This document shows, in pieces, positions 9,896 to 20,600 of a stretch of DNA of 64,000 nt; within the stretch, counting starts at the first letter, position 1, and every line of letters starts with the position of its first letter. The stretch is from Adiantum capillus-veneris. Taxonomy: Eukaryota; Streptophyta; Polypodiopsida; Polypodiales; Pteridaceae. The stretch covers positions 61,458,119 through 61,522,118 of the forward strand of contig CM043952.1 in assembly GCA_014529385.2 (NCBI GenBank). The letters run 5' to 3'. The notes below the pieces were generated by a model. The model was not told the origin of the DNA, searched no databases, and saw only the letters and a list, made by a program, of their open reading frames with translations. The translations under genes were made by a program, and so were the position numbers.

Positions 9896-11925
9896 CCACA
9901 AGAAAGGATGCCCCCTGGCCCCTCTTCTCTTTTGCATTGGGTCGCATCCTCTAATAACGATGCTCAAAGTTACTATTGTGCGGGGTGAAATTCAAGACTT
10001 AACTTTTCTCAGCAACGACCAACTCTTGACCAAGATGCTCACAGATGACTCCCTCCTCTTTTTTAAAGCCTTCCCTCAAGTACTCAGGAAGGCACTAGAG
10101 ATTATGCATACATTTTCTATGGCTAAGGGGTCGAAGTGTAGTATTGAGAAGTCTAGGCTAATCTCCCTGACAAAAAACGACTCATTTGACCCACCGGTCT
10201 GGTCAGGGGAGATTGTGTCTAAAGGAAGGATATTTTAGCATGTGGGTGCCCCCTTGGGGGTGGACGTTACACACAAGCAAAGGTTCGAGTGGGTCCTGGA
10301 GAAGATACAAGGAAAAATGAGAAGGTGAGAGTATGTATTGCTTCCCTTCCCAAGTCGTGTTAGAGTGATCAATTCATTTATGCTTCCTTATATTAAATAG
10401 CCTTCACTAGCCCACTCCTCAAAATAGCCAAATGTAACTGGAAGGAGTTTTTGAAACCTATTAAAAGATTCTTATGGAGGAACAACACTAAAGACTCATC
10501 GTCGTGGCAATGATCAAAGTGACAAGTTATCGTTTGATCGCTGGTCCAAGGTGGCCTCAAAATTCTCAACCATGTTGTTCATGTTGAGGTCCCTCTGTGT
10601 CAAGTTTGTGGTTTCAATCGCAAAGCAAGACTAGTCCTGGGCTATCATGACCAAGGATATGGTAGACAAGTTAAAACTCTGCTATAAAGGTGGTAAGTGA
10701 AAAGGGATCAAGGTGCAAGACAAACTATTAGCCCCGAGGTGGTCTAGCCTCAGATTGGGTGGCATCACGGGAGAGCTGGTGCAAAAGTGCAATAGATAGA
10801 GCAACATGGGTACTGGAATGGGGTGAATTAACTAGATACTTCTAGAAGTCCTTCTTGCATTGGTCCCCTTGGCTATCTAAAGCTGTTGGTGTAATCATGA
10901 ACCCTTATTGGAGAGAAATTGCAAGAAGGATGAACAATAAAGGACTCCAGCGGTTAATCCACTTTTAAGATGGAAACAACAAGTGCTAGAAATCCTCTAA
11001 CCAAGTGGCTACCTAGTTTCAACGCAATGGCACTGTTACTAGACAATAGAGTTGTAGAAGGTCTAGACAATATTTTGATATTGATCTATGAATCTACTTT
11101 TTAGTGGAAAGCTTGAAAATGGCCCATGAGTAGCCAACCCTTTAAACCTCATACGAAGGGCATTTACCAAGCGTTAATACACAAGGCTGATTGGTTCGCC
11201 CCTTTGAACAAACAGTGGAAGAAACAATGGTTGGAAGCTCGATGGGTTGCGGTCATGAAGAACATTTGGAATCTTCAGTAGCCTCATTTTATGAAGGTAT
11301 TTTTGAGGAAGATATTGTGGGGGGGGTTTCTGACAGGCGTCAAGATTCAGACACGAGATATTGGGTTCAATAGATGTTCAAGGTGCAAATTGGCTAGCAA
11401 AGACCTCACTCACCTTTTCATGGAATTCCCAAAAATTAGAGGGCTAGCAGGGAAGGTGTGAAAATGGATACAAAGAACGTGGAAGATAGGGTTCTTCAAG
11501 AAGGATCTATGCCTTGATAGGAAATATTTTTGAAGTGTTGCACCTCTAATATGTACTCAAATTGTCGAATATTGTTTCTTCATCAATATCTGGAAGGCCA
11601 AGAATTGTCATCTCTTTGATAGAAACCTCTTTGTGGCTTTCTTCTCAAAGATTGTACAAGAAATTAAGGAGATAATATATGTGGTAGGTAAAATGCATAA
11701 CCTGGATGATTGGCTTATGGCGATCCTTGCCATCCAATCAAGCCTTGTTATGTGGAGAATTGGGCTTTTTCAAGGTAATAGTGCGTTACTAGGTACTTTT
11801 ATCTAGGCTCTACGTAACCATCTGTCTCTCAAGGCTTTGCATGAGCTTGAGGCTGATTTGTATATTTCTTGGTGACATTATAATACAATCACTCACAATT
11901 GTGAGTTTTGCACAGAAAAGAAAGG
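9896..11925 (+). pseudogene. L1-type LINE remnant (RT palm, zf-RVT region, 3' UTR)
   Basis: The plus strand first reads GCPLAPLLF, the conserved LINE reverse-transcriptase block, then TDDSLLFFKAFPQV (the ADD-type catalytic block with A changed to T) and SMAKGSKCSIEKSRLIS. Next come GAPLGVDVTHKQRFEWVL, equivalent to the 'Y-L-G-x-P-L-G' block, and KIQGKMRR. Farther on, WPHFMKVFLRKILW, CKLASKDLTHLFMEFP and RGLAGKV match the zf-RVT region at the LINE C terminus. The 5' half of the ORF is missing and many stops and shifts are present. It is clearly the same family as the shorter copy at 59517-60633, sharing the final 'caatcactcacaat..tgagttttgca' segment. Start and end are approximate. Confidence 0.8.
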
Positions 11926-12132
11926 TGTTTTTTCCTCCCACACTGTGTATATGTTTAATAGTCTCTTATCACCAACCCTAAATCTAGCAAATACAAGTAT
12001 TTTAAAGGTGATTCAAACTCATGAAGTGAGGTCATTTTTTATAAAAAAAACGGTACTCATTTTGAGCATGGCTACCTTTGTGTAACGTCCAAAGATCGTC
12101 TTTACATTTCTCTCAATCTTGCGAGCAATTAC

Positions 12133-12345
12133 TTGATTAGGTCTCCCCAATCTAAAAATAATAAAAATTCTTTTAAAACATATTAAGTGCATGAGTGAAT
12201 GGTTAGTTTAGGAAACGAAAAGACAGATGAAAGTAGAAAGTCAAAAGACATGTGAAGGTGAAAAGTCAAAAGATATATGAAGGTAGAAAGTGAAGAGACA
12301 TTTTATGTCCATATAAAGAGGTGTTTCTCTTCTCCTTTATTTTTT
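12133..12345. repeat. Host repeat, copy a (paralogous empty site)
   Basis: The sequence 'ttgattagg ... aaaacatattaagtgcatga ... gtttaggaaacgaaaagaca ... gtcaaaag ... atgtccatat' matches, in order, the pieces that flank copia-X, LINE copy 2 and the MITE farther right (12557-12606, 59469-59516, 60651-60686, 60905-60950). It therefore shows what the site looked like before those insertions. It also contains several 'gaaagtcaaaaga' sub-repeats. Confidence 0.75.
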
Positions 12346-12370
12346 CTTTAGCATTTTCTTCACTTCAGTG

Positions 12371-12425
12371 TCCTCCCTCTCTCTCTCTCTCTCTCCCTCT
12401 CTCCCTCCCTCCCTCTCCCTCCGTC
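12371..12425. repeat. (CT)n/(CCCT)n microsatellite
   Basis: An imperfect CT-rich simple repeat between the two copies of the host repeat. Confidence 0.9.
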
Positions 12426-12556
12426 TTTCCTAGCTAATATTGTTGTAAATGTACGTACTTCATCATTGCTTGTTGCTACGTGCTATAGACTAGCACATCG
12501 TTTTTGTTGTTGTTGAGAGAATCTTTGAATTAGGAACACCTTTTCATTTTTGTATG

Positions 12557-12606
12557 TTGATTAGGCCTTCAATCTTAGAAAAACAAAAATCCCTTCAAAA
12601 CATCTT
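12557..12606. repeat. Host repeat, copy b, left piece
   Basis: Starts at 'ttgattagg', 424 bp after copy a, and is cut off by the copia-X LTR at 12607. Its last five bases, ATCTT (12602-12606), are the copia-X target duplication. The repeat resumes at 59469. Confidence 0.75.
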
Positions 12607-12833
12607 TGTTACCGTATACATGTGGTAGTGATGTGTGTGAACACACTAGGACCGTTGGGGCCTTTTTTCCCTCTTTAGGAGGTTTTTTCCCTCGTGCATT
12701 GTATATACCCCCATCACTCTAGGGCTATCCATTTTTCCATTGCACACTAAGTAATACACTCTCTGTTGTGTGCCTTGAGCTTCCTTCGTCTTCTCCAAGC
12801 TGTGTACGTTTCCTTGCAACCCTAATTCCAACA
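12607..12833 (+). repeat. Copia-X 5' LTR (227 bp)
   Basis: TG...CA ends (TGTTACC/CCAACA). The LTR includes a TATA-like GTATATAC, shared with the copia-2 LTRs. It is 227 bp, the same length as both copia-2 LTRs. Confidence 0.92.
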
Positions 12834-12835
12834 AT

Positions 12836-12847
12836 TGGTATCAGAGC
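12836..12847 (+). promoter_or_regulatory. Copia-X primer-binding site
   Basis: TGGTATCAGAGC starts two bases after the LTR. It is the standard plant Ty1/copia PBS, complementary to the 3' end of initiator tRNA-Met. Confidence 0.93.
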
Positions 12848-13194
12848 AGGTCACATCCTCCCGGGTTTAGTTGCCAACGTCGCCAAAACACCCCTGTTTG
12901 TTTTTTTAGATTTCAATGAGCTTTGGCGACAAGTTAATACAAAATTTGGGATAGCTCGTTGAGCTGAGCTTGGTCTGCTCATAATTTCATTCGGGGCTCA
13001 TTTTGACCTCCGTTTCCACTACAACCAGGTCTGCACATGCAGTTTTGTCATTTTGTGCAAAATTTCTATCAGTGTCAATTACTGCATAACAGATCTCATA
13101 TAGTCTACTGCGGGTTGTGCTATATAGCACGTCCTCGTCCCACTCAGTTTCTCCTCATTTTGGGCAATTTTCACATCAAGTGCAGGGATTTTCC

Positions 13195-13614
13195 ATGGCT
13201 GACAACAAGATAGATGTGTTCAAGATGTTTGTTGCAAAGTACAAATTGGATGGGGACAATTACCCTATGTGGTCTTACATGATGTAACATGTACTTGTGT
13301 CAGGGGAGTTTGGAAGATCGTGCAAGGCATTGATGTACGTCCTGGTACTGTGGATACAGGTGATGTTGAGGATGCTCCAGGTTTTGCTCTACCAGGGTTG
13401 CTGCTGTCAGAGTTGTTTTGCCTACGGCTAAGTAGGCTCACTGTGATGTAAGAGGTGCGCAGGCTCATGCATTGATTTCATTGTCTGTGAAGTGCACTAT
13501 CACTCCTCACATTCATTCAGCAAAATCTGCAAAACAGGTTTGGGATATTCTAGTAGGTCTTTATGCAAGCCGCAATGAGGCTAAAATTTCTTTGTTGTTG
13601 ATTGCGTAAAGAGC
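13195..13614 (+). pseudogene. Copia-X gag, N-terminal fragment
   Basis: Starts at ATG 13195 with MADNKIDVFKMF, then KLDGDNYPMWSYMM, the copia gag opening 'LDG.NYP.W' (UBN2/gag family). A TGA follows and further shifts occur, with later homology to copia-2 continuing to LYASRNEAKIS. It is cut at 13614 by the gypsy-C LTR. In the intact element it would encode the nucleocapsid portion of the polyprotein. Confidence 0.85.
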
Positions 13615-13904
13615 TGTTAACCCTCACAGAAAACCTATCACCTTTGACGGACGCATGTTATTTATTTGATTGAGTCATGGACCGGGCTTGTCGGTCCAAT
13701 AGGTGTGTAGGTGATCATCGATGAGAGGCATACCACTTATCTTATTTTTACAGTAGTTTTGCAACGATCGGTCACTATGGGTGCCCATGTGTGAATGGGT
13801 CAAACTCTTATAAAAGGTCCATTTGACCTAAAAATCCTCATTCTATTAGGTGTAAGCTACGAAGTGCTCTTGCTCAGTCTTTGTCTCCTTCTCCTTCATG
13901 TGCT

Positions 13905-13978
<74 letters not shown>

Positions 13979-14249
13979 CTAGAGAGAGAGAGAGAGAGTG
14001 TGTGTGTGTGTGTGTGTGCGCGTAATCGAGCATTGTGGCGGCAGCGAGGCGGTTAAGAGCGGCATTGACGATGGCTCCTTCTTCTTCACAACAAAGGATC
14101 CTTCACAACAAAAGCATTGAGCGGTGAGTGACACACTATTGTTTCTTGGAGCTTTCTAGGACTCTCTAGCTATGTGCTTGCAGCCTTTCGAGGCTCGCAC
14201 ATAGTGCACAAGAAAGTTCCCACCTTCGACACGTGCGGCAAAGTGTACA
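13615..14249 (+). repeat. Gypsy-C 5' LTR (635 bp)
   Basis: Begins TGTTAACCCTCAC and ends ...GTACA before a PBS-like sequence. It aligns with the gypsy-A LTRs (54123-54781; truncated at 30968) through 'ggcttgtcggtccaatagg', the GT/GA microsatellite and 'gctcgcacat'. It is diverged and lies inside copia-X. The flanking AGAGC (13610-13614) has no matching copy at the far junction (55314), so the right boundary has been rearranged. Confidence 0.8.
13909..14018. repeat. (GT)n-(GA)n-(GT)n microsatellite within the gypsy-C LTR
   Basis: About 66 bp of GT, a short GA run, then GT again. The same composite lies at the equivalent position of every LTR of this family in the window, so it is a conserved LTR component. 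Confidence 0.95.
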
Positions 14250-14254
14250 TTTTT

Positions 14255-14271
14255 TGCACCGCTGCCAGGGA
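14255..14271 (+). promoter_or_regulatory. Gypsy-C degenerate primer-binding site
   Basis: TGCACCGCTGCCAGGGA sits five bases after the LTR end. It is a decayed form of the TGGCACCGTTTCCGGGGA found in gypsy-A. Confidence 0.7.
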
Positions 14272-15220
14272 ATGCCTTGCATTAAGCTTGGCAAGCACTC
14301 AATGCTACCTTTGGAAGCCTTTCTTCCATCTGCTTTCTTTTCTTTTGTTGAGTTGTGTGAGAACTTTTAAGTGGCTGCAAAGGGAAGATTAGCAGGTTTT
14401 TGTTAGCTTTGATTAATGGCCATAAGCTTCTGTTAGTGCTACATTGTACACATTTTGTTAGTTTTGCAAGATCTATAATGTGCAGGTGTTAGTAAATCTG
14501 TTAGTGAGTGTAGACAATGAGAAGTAGAGTAAACAGTGAGATGTAGAGTTGATTGTCTGTGAGTGTGCAGTGTACTGTGTTAGATAGTGTGATAGCAAAG
14601 GTAGTTAGTGCTAATTAGCTATTAATTAGTTGCAAGGAGGTTAGATAGAGCTCCTAGCAGCTGTTGTGTGTGTGGGAGCTCGGCGTCCACGCAGCCACAT
14701 TATCCTCAAAAAAAGATTTTTTGAAAAAGTTTTTCCACAAAAAAGAAAAAATGCTCGGACATGTTGAGACCAAAAAGAAAACCCAAAACAAAAAAGAAAA
14801 TAAAAAAATATTATTTTAAAGGAAGGGATCAGGATCTTTCCCCAAGCCCAAGCCTCAGTCCTCAGTCTTATGATATACTATACACACTACTTTATATATA
14901 AAGATTGGGACCTCAAGTAAAGGGAGGGCGTGTGTGGAAAGTTCCTCAAGTCCTCCACCATTCCCTTTACACTCACCCTTTGGACTTACTAATTATAGCC
15001 CTCTCCCCACCTAGGAAAAGATTAGTTTTAGGATTGGGGACTGAAAAGCATGGCACATCCCTCGAACCAAGACGCTTGTTTTGAGATATCACATGCCATA
15101 TTCCGTGGCTTGGTTAAAAAGAGAGATTAAAAATCACAAAAAATTTGGATTGTAAACACCTAAAAAACTAAATGAGTGGCTTTCACGGGCACTCACCAAC
15201 ACTTCTAGAGTGTTGAGGTC
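14272..15220 (+). other. Gypsy-C untranslated leader
   Basis: Non-coding sequence between PBS and gag. It shares short blocks with the gypsy-A leader (an A-rich stretch followed by 'caagcccaagc' and 'cctcagtc'), supporting common descent. It lacks the palindrome arrays seen in elements B and D. Confidence 0.6.
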
Positions 15221-16130
15221 ATGTACACCTACGTTTTGGTCGTGTGCTAGAGGACGAGCACATAGAGAGTGTCTCCATTTACGCGGGCACCCATTATTCC
15301 TCCACCTTAGGCTCTAGGCCCTCAACAGGAACCCAAGGTCGTACCACTCAAGACCCACATATTGCGTCAAGTGACTCTTCCTCTAACTATGGCTTCATAG
15401 AGGGTTACCTGATGCCTAATCTTGATACTCAAGCCAAGACATGCATGCCATGGGCCCATGATCCATGTCAAGCGTGCTTAGCCGCGTGAAGGAATCCTTT
15501 AGTAGAGACACTCACTCCAAACATGGAGCTAACAATCTAAATGAGGGGGGTGGGGAAGTAAATTTGCCATTCATGACCAACATAGACCCCATGCTCCTAG
15601 AGAGTGTGTACACGAATACTCCATTCACTGCACCCCCTGACTCTTCAAAGTTATTCCTCTCCGAGAGGTTATATTACATGATGGTAGAAGCCTTGCCGAA
15701 GTTCAATAGGTTGAGCGGTATATCATTGCGGCTAGGGAAAAGGAAATCAAGAGCTTACATAGGGCAGATCAACAAAGAGAGTTAAAAGAAAAAGCCTCTA
15801 TGTCAACATCCATGCTACGAGAGCAATCGAGTGCTCCTGAATAAGCGACCACTAAGGTCAACCCATAGAGAGCCACTTTGCATCTAGTTCAAAAGACACC
15901 CCTACCACCTCAATCTTAGATAGAGAGTTCCTAAATGAGAACTAGGAGTACGAACTACAAACGAAAACTCTAACCGACCTATACACAGGTCACACCTATC
16001 ATGTGGGTTGGTTAGAAGTCCTACAATCAACATTGGGTGCTACTAGCATAGAGGAGCAACAACAAAGAGTTTGTGATGTCATTCATAGGGTTATTGAGCT
16101 AGAGAGATAGAACAAAGGGATCCACATGCC
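15221..16130 (+). pseudogene. Gypsy-C gag pseudogene, N-terminal part
   Basis: Homologous to the start of gypsy-A gag: 'hYSSTLGSRPSTGTQGRTTQ' parallels 'YPPTLGSGPSATQGSTNQ', and 'DSSSNYGFIEGYLMPN' parallels 'DTSSDYEVTEGFPMPN'. It also keeps the block for GHTYHVGWLEVLQSTLGAT. Several stops and frame changes interrupt it. It breaks off after the equivalent of 'NKGIHMPSMGPINF', where the sequence jumps directly to RNase H. The rest of gag, the protease and most of RT are deleted. Confidence 0.75.
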
Positions 16131-17081
16131 TTCAATGGGTCCAATTAATTTTTGCTCCAATTTTGCAAGCCCTTGACTGGAGAAAAATATTTCATGTTCA
16201 TGTTGATGCATCAGCCTATGCCATAGGATGCATACTAGCCCAACAAGGAGATAAGAAAATGGATTTCCCCATTTGATACTCTAGCCGATAGCTAAACAAC
16301 ACAGAGAAAAACTATACCACTACAAAAAGAGAAGTTCTAAGAATGATATATACTATCAAAAAATTTAGACACTAACTTCTTGCAAACAAGTTTGTTTCCT
16401 TCGTGGATCACCAAGCATTGCTATATCTAGTAAACAAACCTTGCAACACTGGAAAAATTGTTCACTAGTTTATAGTATTGCTTGAGTTTGACTTCATGGT
16501 AGTCGTAGAAAAGGGGACTAGATAGACACACGAGTAGATCATCTTTCACGATTGTTTCATGGGGAAGCACCTGAGGGTGTCGATGATGATCTTCCCAATT
16601 TGTATCTGTTTAGTATCTAAATGGTTTCGAGATGGAGCGAAGAGGTCATTCTTCTACTCACCATCGGGTCATTACAGAAAGACAACCATCAATTAAACAT
16701 CAAACACAAGATCTCCAGCTTTTAGTAGGACGATTGTACAAACACGGTAAGGATAGGATATTGAGACTGTGTACAGCCCAAAGAATCCACCTACTATCTC
16801 AAAGAGGCTCATATACAAAATACGGGATTTCACAATGGAGCAATGCAGACAGGCCAATTGACTAGACTGGGAGTCTACTAGCCAAACATGGCACATAGTT
16901 TCCATACATATGTAAAATCGTGTGATGGCTGTACAAAACAACCTCCAGTGGAACATGCCACTCGGTTTTGGAATACAAGCACCCAAATGGAGTACTCACG
17001 TAGCTGAGTACTTACAAAACAAGACCTTTCCTGAGGGATGGGGCATGGCAAGAATAAAAAATGTAGAAGAAGAGGCCAAAC
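16131..17081 (+). pseudogene. Gypsy-C RNase H and first integrase zinc-finger region
   Basis: Starts with ILQALDWRKIFHVHVDAS (end of RT, first RNase H Asp), then AIGCILAQQG, NYTTTKRE, FVDHQALLYLVNKPCNTG and a VDHLSR-like end. Next is RLYKHGKDRILRLC and an HHCC-like segment (HIQNTGFHNG ... YVKSCDGC). After this the frame reads APKWSTHVAEYLQNKTFPEG and ARIKNVEEEAK, where copia-2 interrupts. Removing copia-2 and one copy of its TSD rejoins EEEAK directly to HYLLMANQLYRWGKE. The order implies a second integrase N-terminal module after the first (see findings). Many stops. Confidence 0.8.
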
Positions 17082-17308
17082 TGTTACCATATACATGTGG
17101 TAGTGATGTGTGTGAACACACTAGGACCGCCGGGGCATTTTTTCCCTCTTTAGGAGGTTTTTTCCCCCGTGCATTGTATATACACCCATCACTCTAGGGC
17201 TATCTATCTTTCCATTGCACACTAACTAAAACACTCTCTATTGTGTGCCTTGAGCTTCCTTCGTCTTCTCCAAGCTGTGTGTGTTTCTCTGCAACCCTAA
17301 TTCCAACA
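17082..17308 (+). repeat. Copia-2 5' LTR
   Basis: 227 bp, TGTTACC...CCAACA, with a TATA-like GTATATAC near the middle. Confidence 0.95.
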
Positions 17309-17310
17309 AT

Positions 17311-17322
17311 TGGTATCAGAGC
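17311..17322 (+). promoter_or_regulatory. Copia-2 primer-binding site
   Basis: TGGTATCAGAGC, two bases after the LTR, complementary to initiator tRNA-Met. Confidence 0.95.
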
Positions 17323-17670
17323 AGGTCACGTCCTCCCGGGCTTAGTCGCCAGCTGCTCCAGCACAAGCCTACTAACTTTCTCCGATTTCAGTGAGCTTTT
17401 GCGAGCGTTCGTAGGTCGACAAAAATTTTGAGACGGCTTGAAAAGCTTGGTCTGCTCAGAATTTTGATTTGGGCTCATTTCGGCCTCCGTTTCCACTACA
17501 GGCAGTACTGCACAGGCTATTTCGTCATTTTGTACAGAATTTCTGTCAGTGCCGTTTTCTGCATAACAGGCGCCTTATAGTCTTCTACGGTTTGTGCTAT
17601 ATAGCACAGGTTGTTCCCGCTCCGTTTCTCCTATTTTCGGGTAGTTTTCACATCAGGTGCAGCATTTACC

Positions 17671-20600
17671 ATGGCTGAAAACAACAACACAGATGTGTTC
17701 AAGATGTTTGCTGTTGAGGACAGGTTGGATGGGGACAACTACCCTATGTGGGCTTATATGATGCAACATGTTCTTGTGTCAAAGGGTGTTTGGAACATTG
17801 TGCAGGGCATTGATGTACGTCCTGGTTCTGACGATGTAGGCGATGTTGAGGATGTTGCAAGTCTTGCTACAAGGATTGCAGTTGTTAGAGTTGTTTTGCC
17901 TACGGCAGAACAAGCTCGTTGGGATGTTAAGGATGCGCAGGCTCATGCATTGATTGCGTTGTCTGTGAAGCGTACCATTGTTTCTCACATCCGTTTAGCA
18001 AAATCTGCAAAACAGGCTTGGGATATTCTAGCAGGTCTTTATGCAAGCCACAATGAGGCTAAAATTGCTTTGCTGCGTAAAGAGTTGGAGTCGAATATTA
18101 TGCATGAGGAAGATGATATGGACACTTTCCTTGCTAGTGTCAAGGATATCAATGAGCAACTTATTTCTGCAAGTGAAGTCATTTCAGATAGTTACCTTGT
18201 GCAGACTATTCTTGATGCCTTACCAGATTCTTACCAGACTTTTGCTAGTACTTGGAGACTTATGACCCAAGGAAATCCAGAAGTTGTCAAGTTTGATGCA
18301 TTATGCACATTGCTATTGCAAGAGTCACTTTCTAGAAAAAACAGTACTAGGCAGCGTGCACTTGAACAGGCTTTTATTGATTCTCAAAGAAAGGGTGGTA
18401 ACAGTAATGCAGCCACTTCTTATGGTTCTGCTGTGAGTGGGAAAAATTCTGTTCCTAATGCTTCTGCTGGCAGCACTTCGTCTGGAAATTCTGGTGATAA
18501 GGGCAAAAAGAAGATGCGTTGCCATTATTGTAAAGCCAATGATCACTTGATCAAGTCGTGTCCTAAGTTGAAGGCCAAAGAGGCTAAGAAGAAAGAGGGT
18601 GGTTCCACTGCAAATGCTGGTTCCTCTACAAATGCAGCCATTGTTGAGTCTTCTGTGAAAGGAGACTGTGTTGTTGATGTTGATGCAGAATGGGCTTTTA
18701 GCGCAGAGTGCACTTACAATCCTGCTGTCCATGATGAATGCTTGTCAGTTGCTGCAGATTCACATGTGTGGTATTTCGACAGTGGTGCTACAAAGCACAT
18801 TACCTCACATCGTGAATTGTTTACCTCTCTTGAGTCTGTCCCTCATGGGAATTCAGTCACTTGTGCCACCAACGCCTCCTATCCAGTTTAGGGAGTTGGA
18901 AAGATTGTGCTCACTACTGCTAATGGCAGTTCCTTCACACTTGTTGATGCACTTTATGTACCTAGGATCAAGAAGAATCTCTTGTCTGTATCCGCACTTG
19001 CTAGACTTGGACTTGTAGTCAAATTTGTGGATCATAGATGTACAGTTCATGATCTCAGTTTTGGTGATGAAATTGTTGCATCTGGCCTTTTGTGTCGTGG
19101 GCTGTATAAGCTCACTTTGTATGACAAGTGTAGACAAAATTTTGCAAATGTTGTTGCAGATTCAAGGGCTATTTCGGATGCAAAACTTTGGCATGCACGT
19201 TTTCGTCATCTGAATTTTGCCAGTTTGCTGCGTTTGCAAAAATCTGATATGGTCGCTTCTTTGCCACCTCTTGAAGCACCTGTCAAACATGTTTGTGAAG
19301 GCTGTATTTTGGGTAAGATGCAGCGTTCTAAGTTTCCAAAGGATGGTTCAGTTCGGGCCACATGCAGGTTGAAGCTTGTGCATAGTGATGTTTGTGGGCC
19401 CATGCAAACTCCGTCCTTGGGCAATTACCTGTACTTCGTGACTTTCATAGATGATTACTCCAGTCATGCATGGGTATTTCCGCTTAAAGCGAAGTCCGAA
19501 GTTTTTATGTGCTTCAAACAATTTCTCGCTATGGCTGTCTGATCGAGGGGGGGAGTATATGTCTCATGAATTTAATGCATTTCTGGCTAGTCGTGGGATA
19601 AAACACCAATGTACAGTGCCTTATACACCTCACCAAAATGGTGTTGCTGAGAGGAAAAACAGGTCACTGACGGAAATGGCACGATGTATGGTCAAAAGTC
19701 AAGCTTTGCCGCATTCTTTTTGGCTTGAGGCCATTATGTGTGCCACTTATGTACTTAACAGGTGTCCTACGAAAGCTTTGCAGTCTATTACTCCATATGA
19801 AGCATGGCATGATAGAAAACCTTCTATTGAGCACATGCGTGTTTTTGGTTGTTTGGCATATGCTTTGGTGCCACAAGTGCAGCGCAGAAATTGGATGATA
19901 AGGCTATCAAATGTATTTTCGTTGGTTATAGTGCTGAAAGCAAAGGTTACATGTTGTATCATCCGCAAACAAAACGTATTCTGGTTTCTCGGGATGTAGT
20001 GTTTGTGGAAGATTCTGTTCAGCCCTTGCTGTCATGTACTAGAGACAATAATGTAAGCTCACAAGACATTTATGACACTTTGTTGCCTCTTTTCAGTGGT
20101 GGAAATACGAATGTAAGTTCCAATGAGGCAAATGTACAGCCTATGGGGTTTCTGAAAATGTTCTAGATCAGCCTATTATTACTGATGCAGATGTACATGA
20201 TGTACTTGATGAGGAAAGGGCTGAAAATGAGCAGGCTAGAGGTATGCCAAAATGGCTGCTGCACACTTTGTGTGACAGTAAATTGGATGCACGTTTGTCT
20301 AGTCGTACGCGTTCAGGCTCTCGCCATGCATCTTATGCATCAGATTGTTATGCTTTGGCTTACATGATGTTGAGGAGCCTCTGACTTTTGATGAAGCACA
20401 AAATTCAGAAAATTGGATGACTGCCATGCAATCAGAATATGATGCACTTATAGAAAATGACACATGGACTTTATGTGATTTGCCTCCTGGCAAAAACGCC
20501 ATTGGTACAAAGTGGGTTTACAAGTTGAAACGCAAGCCGGATGGTGAGATCGATCGCCATAAGGCTCGACTTGTTGCAAAGGGTTATGCACAGCAAAAAG

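Noticed and set aside
12836..12847. tRNA-like sequence TGGTATCAGAGC after the copia LTRs
   Set aside because: It is only a primer-binding site; no cloverleaf can be built around it, so no tRNA gene is called.
13610..13614. AGAGC considered as the target duplication of gypsy-C/A
   Set aside because: The sequence after the last LTR (55314 onward) is ACTTG, not AGAGC, and gag sequence is missing between the two points.
16693..16986. Minus-strand open frame in the gypsy-C RNase H/integrase region
   Set aside because: The plus strand shows clear RNase H and integrase motifs there; the minus frame has none.
17779..20502. Minus-strand frames of 67-135 codons within copia-2
   Set aside because: Shadows of the plus-strand polyprotein frame; composition mirrors the sense codons.
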